Positions 54,087 to 62,972 of a stretch of DNA of 62,972 nucleotides are shown piece by piece (the first letter of the stretch is position 1; every line of letters begins with the position of its first letter). A program made the translations under genes and the position numbers. Under the pieces are notes generated by a model. The model worked only from the letters and a program-made list of their open reading frames with translations. It was not told the origin of the DNA and searched no databases. Source of the DNA: JBMNSK01 sp050945155 (GTDB lineage: Bacteria; Actinomycetota; Coriobacteriia; Coriobacteriales; Eggerthellaceae); assembly GCA_050945155.1 (NCBI GenBank), contig JBMNSK010000004.1, positions 1 to 62,972 of the forward strand, written 5' to 3'.

Positions 54087-55319
54087 ATGACTTACGAAAA
54101 TAATCTTCCCTATTTAGAGCTTAATCCTGAGATAGAAGAAACAATACGAAAAGACCGAGAACATCACTGGGTTAACCCCTATGCTTGTCGAGACGAAGAC
54201 ATCGTCCGCCGCGAGGAAAAACCGCATGATGCTGCAAGTCTTGTGCGCCCTGCCTTTTCGCGCGATATCGACAAAATTCTCAATGTTGCTGCCTATAACC
54301 GCTATGCCGGCAAAACACAGGTCTTTTCCTTTGTAGAGAATGATGAAATCTGCAGACGTGGCCTCCATGTTCAGCTCGTAAGCCGTATTGCGCGGTCTCT
54401 CGGCGAGCTTTTGGGCTTAAACGTGGACCTTATTGAAGCCATTGCCCTCGGACATGATGTCGGGCATACCCCGCTTGGTCATGCGGGCGAGCGATTCTTG
54501 AGCACGTGTTATCACAAGCGCACTGGTCGGTACTTCAACCACAATGTCCATTCAGTCCGAGTCCTTGACAAGCTTTATCGCCGCAATATTAGCCTCCAAA
54601 CCCTGAATGGAGTCATCTGTCACAACGGTGAGTTTGCTCAACAAGTTGTGAAAACACGACCGATGGAAAGTTTTGGAGACCTTGATTCTTGTTATGAGGA
54701 CTGCTGTGTCGACGAGCAGGTCATTAAGACCCTGCGCCCATCAACGCTCGAAGGGTGTGTCGTCCGCGTGAGCGACATGATTGCCTATATCGGTAAAGAC
54801 CGCCAAGATGCCCTTGAGATGGGCATCTTGGATGACCTCTCTGCCTTTCATTCAGAAATACTCGGAACCGATAATGCACGCATTATCAATAATCTGATTG
54901 TTGATATCGTAAACAACAGCTACCGATGCCAAGAGATTAGGATGAGCAAAGAAATTTTCGAAGACCTGAGATTGGCAAAGCGAGAAAACTACGAAATCAT
55001 CTATGACAGAGAAGGCTTGCGTGATAACGATAAAACCACCATTGCAGATATTTTTGAAGAAGTCTATGACCGCCTTCTCACTGATTTAGCTGAAGAAAAC
55101 GAAAACTCCCCTATTTATAGGCACCACATTGCAAATCTTTGTCGCCAATCACGCAGCATTACCAAAGAGTCCTACCTTGACCAAGATCCAAACCAGATTG
55201 TTGTCGACTATATCGCTTCAATGACCGACAACTACTTCATGGACTTGTATGACTACCTCTTTCCCCAGAGCAATAAAACGATATTCACGCAGAGGTATTT
55301 TTCAGACTTGTCTGACTAA
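54087..55319 (+). CDS. dgt: dGTPase-like HD-domain triphosphohydrolase
   Basis: 410 residues. The HD metal site is in GHDVGHTPLGHAGE. The family cleaves dNTPs to nucleosides and triphosphate, helping set dNTP pools or resist phage. The ATG at 54087 has GGGAG 5 nt upstream; the ATG at 54072 has none. It is one of only two plus-strand genes in the window and ends 6 nt from the converging ribF end. Confidence 0.88.
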   Translation: MTYENNLPYLELNPEIEETIRKDREHHWVNPYACRDEDIVRREEKPHDAASLVRPAFSRDIDKILNVAAYNRYAGKTQVFSFVENDEICRRGLHVQLVSRIARSLGELLGLNVDLIEAIALGHDVGHTPLGHAGERFLSTCYHKRTGRYFNHNVHSVRVLDKLYRRNISLQTLNGVICHNGEFAQQVVKTRPMESFGDLDSCYEDCCVDEQVIKTLRPSTLEGCVVRVSDMIAYIGKDRQDALEMGILDDLSAFHSEILGTDNARIINNLIVDIVNNSYRCQEIRMSKEIFEDLRLAKRENYEIIYDREGLRDNDKTTIADIFEEVYDRLLTDLAEENENSPIYRHHIANLCRQSRSITKESYLDQDPNQIVVDYIASMTDNYFMDLYDYLFPQSNKTIFTQRYFSDLSD

Positions 55320-55325
55320 GGCAAG

Positions 55326-56243
55326 TTAGAGGTTCTTGCGTACCCAGTCGATGTTCTCAAGCACCGTCTGGCTCAAGTCTTGCCGTGACTGGAAAACTTT
55401 CAGAGGACGCATCCAGTCAACAAAATCGACCTCGATACGTACACCATAGATTGCCTCATCGAAGTCAATGAGGTGTACTTCACAAGTCGAGTTGGCAGTA
55501 TCGGCAAAGGTAGGAGAAACGCCGACAGAAACCGCAGCTTTATAGGACCGTCCGGCAACCTGGGCCCAGGCTGCATAAACCCCCTCGCCTAGCACGCGTA
55601 GTTTTGGTTCAACATCAAGGTTGGCCGTACGAAAACCAAGATCGAAACCTTCGCCACGGCCTGGGCGGACAATCCCCTCAATACGATATGGCCGTCCCAA
55701 TAGCTTTGCAGCACCCTGGACATCTCCCTTCGCAAGCAAAGAGCGTATACGTGATGAGCTCACTGGCTTTCCCTCATCTAAAAGAAGGTCATGGCCATAG
55801 ACTTCTACCCCTGTTTCTTGGCCCCATTTCTTGAGGTAGACAAGGTTGCCCTTTCCATACTGACCAAAGTGAAAGTTCGTCCCAACATGCATGCTGCGCG
55901 CTAGTCCACCATCAAACAAGCGGTTAAGAAATTCGCGTGGTGAAAGCGACAGGAGCTCCTCTCTGCAGGGAAGCACCATGAGGTAGTCGGCATCGAGGTT
56001 TCCAAGTTCTCGTAGGCGGCTTTCATCGCTCATTACTTTTTTAAGCGTATCAGGATGCAAAATTTCATCAGGATCGCGGTCAAAACTGATGATGACACTG
56101 GGCGCATTATGGTCCTCTGCATCCCGCACAACAGCTGAAATGAGTTCCTGGTGACCGCGGTGCACGCCGTCAAAGACGCCGAAAGCGCAGCAAGCACCCA
56201 CAAGTAATTCTCGTTTGGGCATATGTATGAGTTTTGCCGTCAA
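55326..56243 (-). CDS. ribF: Riboflavin kinase / FAD synthetase
   Basis: 305 residues, bifunctional. The N-terminal adenylyltransferase has AFGVFDGVHRGHQELI; SSSRIRSLLAKGDV marks the nucleotide part, and the C-terminal kinase follows (RPYRIEGIVRPGRGEGFDLGF-like). It makes FMN and FAD. Its start overlaps the truB stop (ATGA). Confidence 0.95.
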   Translation of the reverse strand: MTAKLIHMPKRELLVGACCAFGVFDGVHRGHQELISAVVRDAEDHNAPSVIISFDRDPDEILHPDTLKKVMSDESRLRELGNLDADYLMVLPCREELLSLSPREFLNRLFDGGLARSMHVGTNFHFGQYGKGNLVYLKKWGQETGVEVYGHDLLLDEGKPVSSSRIRSLLAKGDVQGAAKLLGRPYRIEGIVRPGRGEGFDLGFRTANLDVEPKLRVLGEGVYAAWAQVAGRSYKAAVSVGVSPTFADTANSTCEVHLIDFDEAIYGVRIEVDFVDWMRPLKVFQSRQDLSQTVLENIDWVRKNL

Positions 56244-57217
56244 GGCAGCTTCACTCCTATCGAAAAGCCACAGACTGATTTCAGCAATTGCGAGTCTTTA
56301 TCATAACGATAAAGTGCATGCAGGCAATCATCCACAACAAGGCCTAAGACTTCACTATCATAAAGAGGTTCAGGACTCGGAATTGCCGTTCCATGCGCCT
56401 CGCTTGAATAGATAGTTTCGCCATCATATTTGAGCGGATTGCCGTTTTGTATCGGATTGCTGGACGCAAGCTTTATCGACCGAAGACCCAATATATCCAA
56501 AGGATTGAGTGCTGCTTTTTCTTTGAGGACCGCAAGCTCATCTAGGTCCACACAATCATTCACACTGAGGTTCCCGAGTCGTGTCCTTGAAAGCGAAAGA
56601 ATGTGAGCGGCACTATGTAAATCACGACCGATGTCACGCGCAAGAGAGCGGATATAGGTGCCTGAAGAGACATGGAAGCGTACCGTCCAAATGGGCTCTT
56701 TTCCGCCCGCGCAGACATCAAGGTCGAGTAGGTCAGCCGCATAAATATCGACAACGCGAGAAGCAAGGTCAGGCGTCTTTCCCGCCCGCGCCTTTTTGTA
56801 AGCAGGAACGCCGTTAATTTTTACCGCGGAATACTGAGGTGGGATTTGACAAAGGCGTCCTGTAAAACGGCTCAGGTAGTCGCAAGCAAAAGCTTTGCTT
56901 GAAATATACAGCGGAATTGAAGCACGACGGGTAATTTCTCCGGCTGCGTCATCTGTATTGGTCTCAGCGCCAAATATAATTTCTGCCTCATAGATCTTAT
57001 CTTGGCCAAGAAAAAATTGATTCATGCGCGTCGCCGGACCGACTCCAACAATAAGAACACCCGAAGCATCAGGATCAAGCGTTCCGGCATGCCCTACCCT
57101 GCCTTCGCCAAAAATTCGGCGACAGGTGTTTACCACATCATGCGAAGTCATGCCGAGACCTTTATTGATTCCAAGGACGAGTGAAAGTCCTGATTCACCG
57201 CGTTTCATCGACGGCAT
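56240..57217 (-). CDS. truB: tRNA pseudouridine55 synthase TruB
   Basis: Pseudouridine synthase (325 residues), with the catalytic Asp in HAGTLDPDASGVL and start LGINKGLGMTSHDVV. The frame opens at 57247; the ATG at 57217 (1 nt after the nrnA stop) or at 57208 is more likely, and neither has a strong SD. Confidence 0.93.
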   Translation of the reverse strand: MPSMKRGESGLSLVLGINKGLGMTSHDVVNTCRRIFGEGRVGHAGTLDPDASGVLIVGVGPATRMNQFFLGQDKIYEAEIIFGAETNTDDAAGEITRRASIPLYISSKAFACDYLSRFTGRLCQIPPQYSAVKINGVPAYKKARAGKTPDLASRVVDIYAADLLDLDVCAGGKEPIWTVRFHVSSGTYIRSLARDIGRDLHSAAHILSLSRTRLGNLSVNDCVDLDELAVLKEKAALNPLDILGLRSIKLASSNPIQNGNPLKYDGETIYSSEAHGTAIPSPEPLYDSEVLGLVVDDCLHALYRYDKDSQLLKSVCGFSIGVKLP

Positions 57218-57218
57218 C

Positions 57219-58226
57219 TCACTTCTTCTCAGCCATAAGCTTTTCAAGCTCTTCGCTGACTAAAAGACGAGCGTCGCGAAGGTTTGTATTGAGCGTAAAC
57301 CCGGCAGCAGCTTTATGTCCGCCGCCACCAAACTTCCGAGCAATCTCAGATATATCGGTGTCATCTTTCGAGCGAAGAGAGCCCCGTACCCCCATGCGCT
57401 GCTCACGCAGAATGCAGGCAACACGGACACCTCGTGCTGCACGTATGGTATTAATCAAAGGCTCAGCATCAGCCTTCGTTGCATTCAACTCACGCATGTC
57501 TTCGAGGGTAATCCAAGTCAAGACAACAGCCCCATAGGCATAAAACGTCATTCTGCTGATAGCCCGCGCTTCAAGTCCAAGAGAAGCAAGGGAGCGATTC
57601 TGGAGCGCATTTCGTGAAACAAGGACGTTATCCGCACCCGCTTTAAGCATCTCAGAAGCTTTGATAAACGCCTCAGGGGTGGTGTTTTGATATTGGAATG
57701 AACCAGTATCCGTCACTAATCCCGTATAGGCACAAAGGGCGATATCACCACTTCGATCAACTCCCATGACTAAAGCGAGTTCCCAAATGATAAGCGTGAC
57801 CGATGCCGCATCGGGATCGATATAGTTAAGTTCACTCATAATCTGGTCGGTCGGATGGTGGTCAATGGTAATTCTAAAGGCACAGCGGTCGAAAATCTTT
57901 GATGCAGCAGGCCCCATGCGCCCTCGGTTTGGAACGTCAACCGCAATGAAACACGTCTCTGAAAAATCTCTTCCGACTATCTCTTCAGCAGGAATAATGT
58001 CCGAAGCGCCTGGGAGAAACCGAAGTGTTGCATCGAGTGTTTCGGCCTGAACCAAGACATTCGTTACGGTTTTACCCTGTCTGCGCAGCGCTTCGCCAAG
58101 ACTAAGTTGTGAACCAATGCAGTCGCCATCAGGACTTACATGCCCACAAATAACGAAGGAATCAAAATCGTTAAACTTGGCGGCAATCTCTTCTAGGCTC
58201 GCATTTGACTGAGGTGAGCAGGTCAT
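57219..58226 (-). CDS. nrnA: Bifunctional oligoribonuclease / PAP phosphatase NrnA
   Basis: DHH-family phosphoesterase (335 residues) that degrades short RNA oligonucleotides (nanoRNA). GHVSPDGDCIGSQLSLG is the N-terminal metal motif; the DHH motif is in RITIDHHPTDQ; the C-terminal DHHA1 has GGGGHKAAAGF. Its start overlaps the rbfA stop (ATGA), so it is coupled. Confidence 0.93.
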   Translation of the reverse strand: MTCSPQSNASLEEIAAKFNDFDSFVICGHVSPDGDCIGSQLSLGEALRRQGKTVTNVLVQAETLDATLRFLPGASDIIPAEEIVGRDFSETCFIAVDVPNRGRMGPAASKIFDRCAFRITIDHHPTDQIMSELNYIDPDAASVTLIIWELALVMGVDRSGDIALCAYTGLVTDTGSFQYQNTTPEAFIKASEMLKAGADNVLVSRNALQNRSLASLGLEARAISRMTFYAYGAVVLTWITLEDMRELNATKADAEPLINTIRAARGVRVACILREQRMGVRGSLRSKDDTDISEIARKFGGGGHKAAAGFTLNTNLRDARLLVSEELEKLMAEKK

Positions 58227-58597
58227 AATGCACCGTCCTCATCAGTGGTCTCATTCATGCGTTTTGCCTCCCGAGCAAGGGCCTTCGATATACGCTCAGC
58301 CTCATCAACGCTCGAGTCGAGCATAAAACGCAGCTCCGGTGCCACACGCCATGAAAGTTTATGAGCCATAAGGGAGCGAATGCGCCCCTTTGCCCGCTCA
58401 AAAGCCTTTGAGACTTCTTCATAGCGGTTGGGCTCTACCGTATAAAAGACATTACAAACGCTGCGATCAAAACTGACTTCGCAGCCCGTAATAGTTACTA
58501 AACTCAGTCGTTCGTCTGCTAATTCAAAAAGCAGGATGTTTGCAATAACCTGCTGAGCTTGTTGATTTACCTTCCGGTTCGACGCATTCTGTTTCAT
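58223..58597 (-). CDS. rbfA: Ribosome-binding factor A
   Basis: 124 residues. It has the KH-like fold typical of RbfA (IRSLMAHKLSWRVAPELRFM). It helps process 16S rRNA 5' end in cold and normal growth. The ATG at 58597 follows AGGAGG by 6 nt, unlike the frame start at 58654. Confidence 0.94.
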   Translation of the reverse strand: MKQNASNRKVNQQAQQVIANILLFELADERLSLVTITGCEVSFDRSVCNVFYTVEPNRYEEVSKAFERAKGRIRSLMAHKLSWRVAPELRFMLDSSVDEAERISKALAREAKRMNETTDEDGAL

Positions 58598-58670
58598 ATG
58601 ATTCCTCCTCTCCACCTTCGTCATCGGTGGATTGGAACTCATCCTTAGTATCAAGAGCCACGCTATACGT

Positions 58671-58703
58671 AAAAGACAGGCGCTCCATATCGCAGCGCCC
58701 GTC
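58671..58703 (-). terminator. Rho-independent terminator between infB and rbfA
   Basis: GACGGGCGCT-GCGATATGG-AGCGCCTGTC is a 10-bp stem (one G-U) followed by TTTTAC on the minus strand, 25 nt past the infB stop. It would separate infB from rbfA, which are usually co-transcribed, so rbfA onward may rely on read-through or a new promoter in 58598-58670. Confidence 0.7.
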
Positions 58704-58728
58704 TCAACAATCGAATAAGAGTTCCCCT

Positions 58729-61440
58729 TTACTCGGTTCGCTCTACTTCGGTGATGACGTAGCCCTCAATAGTATCGCCAATATGGATATCTTGGAAGCC
58801 CGCAACACCAATACCGCATTCGTAACCCGAACGTACCGACTTTACGTCGTCCTTGAAACGGTGCAAACTCGCGATGGTTGTTTCAAAGACAACCGTACCG
58901 TCACGAACGATACGTACGTTGTCGTCGCGGCTAATCTCGCCTTCAACGATGTAGCAACCGGCAATAACACCGACCTTTGGAACCTTAAAGAGCTCACGAA
59001 CTTCTGCAATACCCGTATCCTTCTCGACGATATCAGGCTTCAAAAGGCCAACACGCGCGGCGTTAATATCATCAATGGCCTGGTAAATGACACGGTAGAG
59101 ACGGATATCAACATTTTCGCGCTCTGCAAGCTGTCGAGACTTACCCGTTGGACGAACATTAAAGCCAATGATGATGGCGTCAGATGCAGAAGCTAAGGTG
59201 ACGTCAGTTTCTGTGATGCCACCAACTGCCGAGTGCACGATATTGATGCTTACTTCTGACTGGTCCATCTTGTCGAAGGCATCACGCAGAGCTTCGATAG
59301 AGCCTTGTACGTCGGCTTTTACAATTAAGTTCAAATCGGTTTGTTTGCCCTCTTCGATATGATCGAAAAGCTCGTCTAAGCTCATATGTGACTTTGTTTG
59401 CTGCGCTGCCAAACGTTCCCGCAAAGCACGCTCTTCAGCAAGTTTGCGTGCATCGCGTTCGTCTTGGAAGACGCGGAATTCATCGCCTGCAGTCGGAACG
59501 GAATTCAAGCCCAAGATCTCAACAGGATCTGATGGCCGTGCCGACTTAACGTGGTATCCATGTGAGTCAATGAGCGCGCGCACACGACCATAGGACGTAC
59601 CAGCCACCACGGCATCTCCTGGATGGAGCGTGCCGCGCTGTATGAGGACCGTTGCAACCGACCCTCTACCCTTGTCGAGGTTTGCCTCAATAACAAAACC
59701 AGAGGCTTCTGCATTTGGGTTGGCCTTTAATTCAAGGACATCGGCCTGAAGCAAAATGGTTTCAAGCAAGTCGTCAATATGAAGCTTCTGCTTTGCAGAA
59801 ACATCAACGAACATATTTGAACCGCCCCACTCTTCAGGGACGACTCCGTACTCAACCAGTTCGGAACGAACTTTCTGCGGGTCAGCACCTGGTTTATCAA
59901 TCTTGTTGACTGCAACGACAATCGGTACATCTGCAGCCTTGGCGTGGTTGATAGCCTCAATGGTCTGCGGCATAACACCGTCATCGGCGGCAACTACCAA
60001 AACGATGACGTCAGTTACCTGAGCACCACGCGCACGCATGGCAGTAAATGCCTCGTGACCAGGAGTATCGATAAACGTGATGGTACGGTCATTAATTTTT
60101 ACTACATAAGCACCGATGCGCTGGGTAATACCACCCGCCTCGCCTTCGGCAACGCCGGTGTGGCGGATAACGTCGAGCAGTGAGGTTTTACCATGGTCAA
60201 CATGACCCATAACGGTAACAACAGGAGGACGTGGCTCGAGATCTTTCTCGTCGTCGTGGTAGACAACGGCATACTCCTCTTCAGGAGAGACCACCCTTAC
60301 CTTGCATCCGATATCATCAGAGATAAGCTCAATCAGATCATCGCTCATCGACTGTGTGAGCGTTAATGCCTGACCAAGCATAAAGAGGCGTTTAATAACG
60401 TCATTCGGTTGAACGCCAATGAGCTCTGCAAATTTTGCAACCGTTGCTCCCTGAGGAACCTCAATAACTGAGTCGTCGAGAACAAGATTCGGGTCAAGAC
60501 CCTTCTCAATTGCCTCGCGCTCCATACGTTCGCGCTCTTCAGCACGACGCTTTTCCTTACGCTTTTGACGACGCCCTTCACCTTCATGGGAATTAGCGGC
60601 GGCAACTGCAGCACGTGCTTCAGCCAAGACCTTGTCACGCTGCATCTTCTCTGCCTGTACCGCCATCTGGGCATAACGATCGCCATGTTCTTCGTTTTTT
60701 TCGAGCTCAGGAACAACCTGCTCGTGGCTCTCATGCGCTTGCTTTGATTTCTTGGACTTACTGCGAGAATCACTATGCTTATCATGATGCTGCGAGGAAC
60801 CCGCTTGTTTCTGCGTCTCAATACGCTTCTTCTCATTTTCAATCTGAGAAAGCAAAGATTCAAAGCCGGCACTGTGAGTTTCAGGTGCGCGGGTGTGTGC
60901 GTGTTTGTCGCTTGGTGCAGACTTCGCAGGAGTTTTCCCGCCTCGATGCTTCAAGGCCTCTTCAACGGCCTGCTTCTTAGCAACATCCTTAGCTGCTGCA
61001 ATAGCACGTTCACGCTCACTTTCAATTTGGCTTTCAAGGCGCTCAAACGGAGAAGCTGTTTCAATGCGATGCTTTTCGGTCTCTTCTGCCTTGGGCTCAG
61101 CCTCTTCATCGTGCTTTTCTTCTTTACGATGCTGAAGCTCTGCCTCACGACGGGCACGCTCACGCTCGACCGCTTCTCTGCGCTCGCGCTTCTCTTCGGC
61201 CTTCTTTTCTTCCTCAGCCTTATGCTTTTCAGCAAGCTTCTTGGCTTCTTTATCACCAAGCTCTCCTGCGCGCTCCTTTATTTCAGGTTCAAGATTTTTA
61301 CGAACCTTTTCAACATAGGCATCCGCAAGCATGCTCGCATGACTCTTCGCCGGTATCTTCATCTCGCGAAGCTTGTCCAAGAGTTCCTTGCTCGACATAT
61401 TGAATTCTTTTGCCAACTCATGTACACGCATGCCGGCCAT
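58729..61440 (-). CDS. infB: Translation initiation factor IF-2
   Basis: 903 residues. Two IF2_N domains (about 1-50 and 318-370) flank a long, highly charged coiled-coil/low-complexity region (about 55-310). The GTPase has VTVMGHVDHGKTSLLDV, TFIDTPGHEAF, VNKIDKP. C-terminal domains follow (VGVIAGCYIVEGEISR, tRNA binding). GAGGAG lies 6 nt before the ATG. It follows ylxR by 11 nt. Confidence 0.97.
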   Translation of the reverse strand: MAGMRVHELAKEFNMSSKELLDKLREMKIPAKSHASMLADAYVEKVRKNLEPEIKERAGELGDKEAKKLAEKHKAEEEKKAEEKRERREAVERERARREAELQHRKEEKHDEEAEPKAEETEKHRIETASPFERLESQIESERERAIAAAKDVAKKQAVEEALKHRGGKTPAKSAPSDKHAHTRAPETHSAGFESLLSQIENEKKRIETQKQAGSSQHHDKHSDSRSKSKKSKQAHESHEQVVPELEKNEEHGDRYAQMAVQAEKMQRDKVLAEARAAVAAANSHEGEGRRQKRKEKRRAEERERMEREAIEKGLDPNLVLDDSVIEVPQGATVAKFAELIGVQPNDVIKRLFMLGQALTLTQSMSDDLIELISDDIGCKVRVVSPEEEYAVVYHDDEKDLEPRPPVVTVMGHVDHGKTSLLDVIRHTGVAEGEAGGITQRIGAYVVKINDRTITFIDTPGHEAFTAMRARGAQVTDVIVLVVAADDGVMPQTIEAINHAKAADVPIVVAVNKIDKPGADPQKVRSELVEYGVVPEEWGGSNMFVDVSAKQKLHIDDLLETILLQADVLELKANPNAEASGFVIEANLDKGRGSVATVLIQRGTLHPGDAVVAGTSYGRVRALIDSHGYHVKSARPSDPVEILGLNSVPTAGDEFRVFQDERDARKLAEERALRERLAAQQTKSHMSLDELFDHIEEGKQTDLNLIVKADVQGSIEALRDAFDKMDQSEVSINIVHSAVGGITETDVTLASASDAIIIGFNVRPTGKSRQLAERENVDIRLYRVIYQAIDDINAARVGLLKPDIVEKDTGIAEVRELFKVPKVGVIAGCYIVEGEISRDDNVRIVRDGTVVFETTIASLHRFKDDVKSVRSGYECGIGVAGFQDIHIGDTIEGYVITEVERTE

Positions 61441-61451
61441 AAACCACTCCT

Positions 61452-61727
61452 CTATATCGTGCCCTTTTGTGTGGCTTCGTATGAAGCGCGAATCCGCGCC
61501 TGATCTTCTTTCGTAAGTGACGTCTTTAACGCCCGGTCAAATTTCTTATGCGCAAGTGCAAGGTCGAGACATTGTTTCGAACAAACATAGGCTCCCCTAC
61601 CGGCAGCCTTTCCGCTCTCGTCAAAATCAACAAGACCGCGGGGAGATTTAACCACACGTAGTAATTCTACCTTGCGTGCAGCTTTTCCGCACTCGATACA
61701 GTGTCTTTGGCCCTTGTTTTCTTGCAT
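61452..61727 (-). CDS. ylxR: YlxR-family RNA-binding protein (RnpM-like)
   Basis: 91 residues, DUF448/YlxR, with the GRGAYVC motif and N-terminal RHCIECGKAARK. Related proteins bind RNase P RNA (RnpM). It sits between nusA and infB as in most Gram-positives. Confidence 0.9.
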   Translation of the reverse strand: MQENKGQRHCIECGKAARKVELLRVVKSPRGLVDFDESGKAAGRGAYVCSKQCLDLALAHKKFDRALKTSLTKEDQARIRASYEATQKGTI

Positions 61728-61747
61728 CTAACCTTCTTATCTGCGCT

Positions 61748-62965
61748 TTAGTCTTCTTCGTCCATCCATGCGTGGATACCGCAGTACTTGCTTCCCGGAC
61801 GTGCATGATTCCTGCAACGAACACCGTCTTCGCTCACATAGGAGCAGAGTCCGTCTCCGTCCTCCTCTTCGGCTTCATAGCTTTCCTCAGTCTCAGGAGG
61901 AACGAGAGACTCACCAACAAAGGAGCTGCTCTTGATATCGATATGCCATCCAGTAAGACGCGCAGCTAAACGGGCATTCTGTCCTTCCTTGCCAATGGCA
62001 AGTGAAAGCTGGTCATCTGGCACCAAAACGGTGGCGTAATGGTTCTCTTCATCAATGGTAACGTTCATCACGCGGGCAGGAGAAAGCGCATTTGCAACAT
62101 AAACAGCCGGGTCCTCGCTCCACTGGATAACGTCGACGCGCTCATTGCGCAGCTCCTCAACAACCATGCGAACACGGCTACCCTTCGGACCAACGCAGGC
62201 GCCCACCGGATCCAGATTCTCCTCGCGTGATGCAACAGCAATCTTAGAACGCGCACCAGGTTCGCGCGCGATGGACTTAATTTCTACCAGACCATCATAG
62301 ATTTCTGGAACTTCAATCTCAAAAAGTCTCCGAATCAAATCTGGGTGTGTACGAGAAACCACGATAGGAGGACGGGTAAGCTCACCGCGTACACGAGGCT
62401 CATCCGAATTCGGATCGCGCACATCGATGATTAAGACCTTTAAGCGCTGGTTATGACGGTAGCGTTCACCATGCGGACGCTCATTGCGCTCGTTGGGATA
62501 GCGCTTCAAGTCATAGTGTGGAAGCTCGGCCTCAATGCCTTCACGAATCTTGATGATGGTGAAGTCGGGAGTACCCTGCAAAACCGTACCAGTTACAAGA
62601 TCACCAATACGGCTTGAGAACTCTTCGTAAATGGACTTACGGCCCGCCTCACGTACTAAAGAAGCAATGACACTTTTTGCATTCTGTGCAGCGATACGGC
62701 TGACTCCATCTGGCGTGACATCGCGCTCTTCAAATTCGGTGTATTCACCGGTCTCTTCATCCGGTTCGCCCTTCGGCACAAGCTCGTAGACATAGATACG
62801 CCCTGTCTGGCGGTCGATGGTAACGCGTGCATCCCATTCCAGATCCAAAATATTCTGATAGCTTTTTGCAAGCGAAGCCTCGAGTCGCTCAATGAGGTAC
62901 AGTTCATCAATTTTGTGCTCATGCGCAAGCGCCTGAAGTGCTTCGATTAATTCTGAAGTTGCCAC
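61748..62965 (-). CDS. nusA: Transcription termination/antitermination factor NusA with a Zn-knuckle-like tail
   Basis: 405 residues. An N-terminal domain binds RNA polymerase; S1 (about 110-195) and two KH domains (about 225-350) follow, with VGACVGPKGSRVRMVV and LSLAIGKEGQNARLAARLTG. After these, an acidic stretch leads into CSYVSEDGVRC and KYCGIH, giving C374-x9-C384-x10-C395-x2-H398. This C-x-C-x-C-x2-H signature is like small zinc-binding modules and is not part of normal NusA. The start ATG at 62965 is 7 nt from the window end. Confidence 0.93.
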   Translation of the reverse strand: MATSELIEALQALAHEHKIDELYLIERLEASLAKSYQNILDLEWDARVTIDRQTGRIYVYELVPKGEPDEETGEYTEFEERDVTPDGVSRIAAQNAKSVIASLVREAGRKSIYEEFSSRIGDLVTGTVLQGTPDFTIIKIREGIEAELPHYDLKRYPNERNERPHGERYRHNQRLKVLIIDVRDPNSDEPRVRGELTRPPIVVSRTHPDLIRRLFEIEVPEIYDGLVEIKSIAREPGARSKIAVASREENLDPVGACVGPKGSRVRMVVEELRNERVDVIQWSEDPAVYVANALSPARVMNVTIDEENHYATVLVPDDQLSLAIGKEGQNARLAARLTGWHIDIKSSSFVGESLVPPETEESYEAEEEDGDGLCSYVSEDGVRCRNHARPGSKYCGIHAWMDEED

Positions 62966-62972
62966 GGTTCTT

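Noticed and set aside
60775..61503. 242-codon plus-strand frame opposite infB and ylxR
   Set aside because: It is a shadow of the charged low-complexity region of IF-2; its composition is an artefact of reverse codons.
1..62972. CRISPR arrays, insertion sequences, prophage or attachment sites
   Set aside because: No regular repeats with spacers, no transposase or integrase motifs, no terminal inverted repeats or target duplications.

Overview
The window reads as housekeeping chromosome from an anaerobic actinobacterium of the class Coriobacteriia, most like Atopobiaceae (Atopobium/Lancefieldella/Olsenella). This placement is inference. It rests on actinobacterial gene orders (rpsT-lepA-hemW-hrcA-dnaJ-rsmE-phoH-ybeY-era-recO; pyrF-mihF-gmk-rpoZ; nusA-ylxR-infB-rbfA-nrnA-truB-ribF), an actinobacterial-type integration host factor, RNase J, moderate GC, and a ferredoxin-linked 2-oxoacid oxidoreductase typical of strict anaerobes. 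Almost every gene is on the minus strand; only rpsT and a dGTPase-like gene are on the plus strand. I found no insertion sequence, prophage, CRISPR array, tRNA or rRNA.

Layout, low to high coordinates (transcription mostly runs right to left). 1-10.3 kb: a PgsA-CinA fusion (cut by the window edge), rimO, a YajQ-family gene, a RodZ-like membrane HTH protein, ftsK, RNase J, dapA and dapB. 10.4-13.1 kb: pnp and rpsO with their terminators. 13.3-24.9 kb: recO, a zinc-ribbon/acidic membrane protein, era, dgkA, ybeY, phoH, mtaB, rsmE, dnaJ, hrcA, hemW, dusB and a small membrane protein. 24.9-31.6 kb: lepA and the divergent rpsT (with an unusually long tail), then holA, comEC and comEA. 31.9-34.3 kb: thiI, rpoZ, gmk, mihF. 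34.6-40.1 kb: the pyrimidine operon pyrR-pyrB-pyrC-pyrK-pyrD-pyrF, preceded by a readable PyrR attenuator. 40.3-46.3 kb: the most accessory-looking part, a cupin-HTH regulator, an acyl-CoA synthetase, a P-loop ATPase translationally coupled to it, and a four-subunit 2-oxoacid:ferredoxin oxidoreductase. 46.4-53.7 kb: rsmB, fmt, def, dnaG, a small membrane protein and a membrane pyrophosphatase. 54.1-63.0 kb: the plus-strand dGTPase-like gene, then ribF, truB, nrnA, rbfA, infB, ylxR and nusA.

How the parts work together. Most genes serve translation, RNA decay and modification, DNA replication and repair, and nucleotide or diaminopimelate synthesis. The 40-46 kb cluster looks like a fermentation module: a 2-oxoacid is oxidised to an acyl-CoA with reduced ferredoxin, and the ligase could interconvert acyl-CoA and free acid. 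The substrate is not readable from sequence. The intergenic RNA between the regulator and the ligase can fold in two competing ways, and this is the best candidate here for something undescribed. Other points worth a second look are the PgsA-CinA fusion, the zinc-knuckle-like tail of NusA, the ~97-residue charged tail of S20, inverted repeats at the rpsT and dgt/hppA promoters, and an extended -10 element recurring at several promoters.
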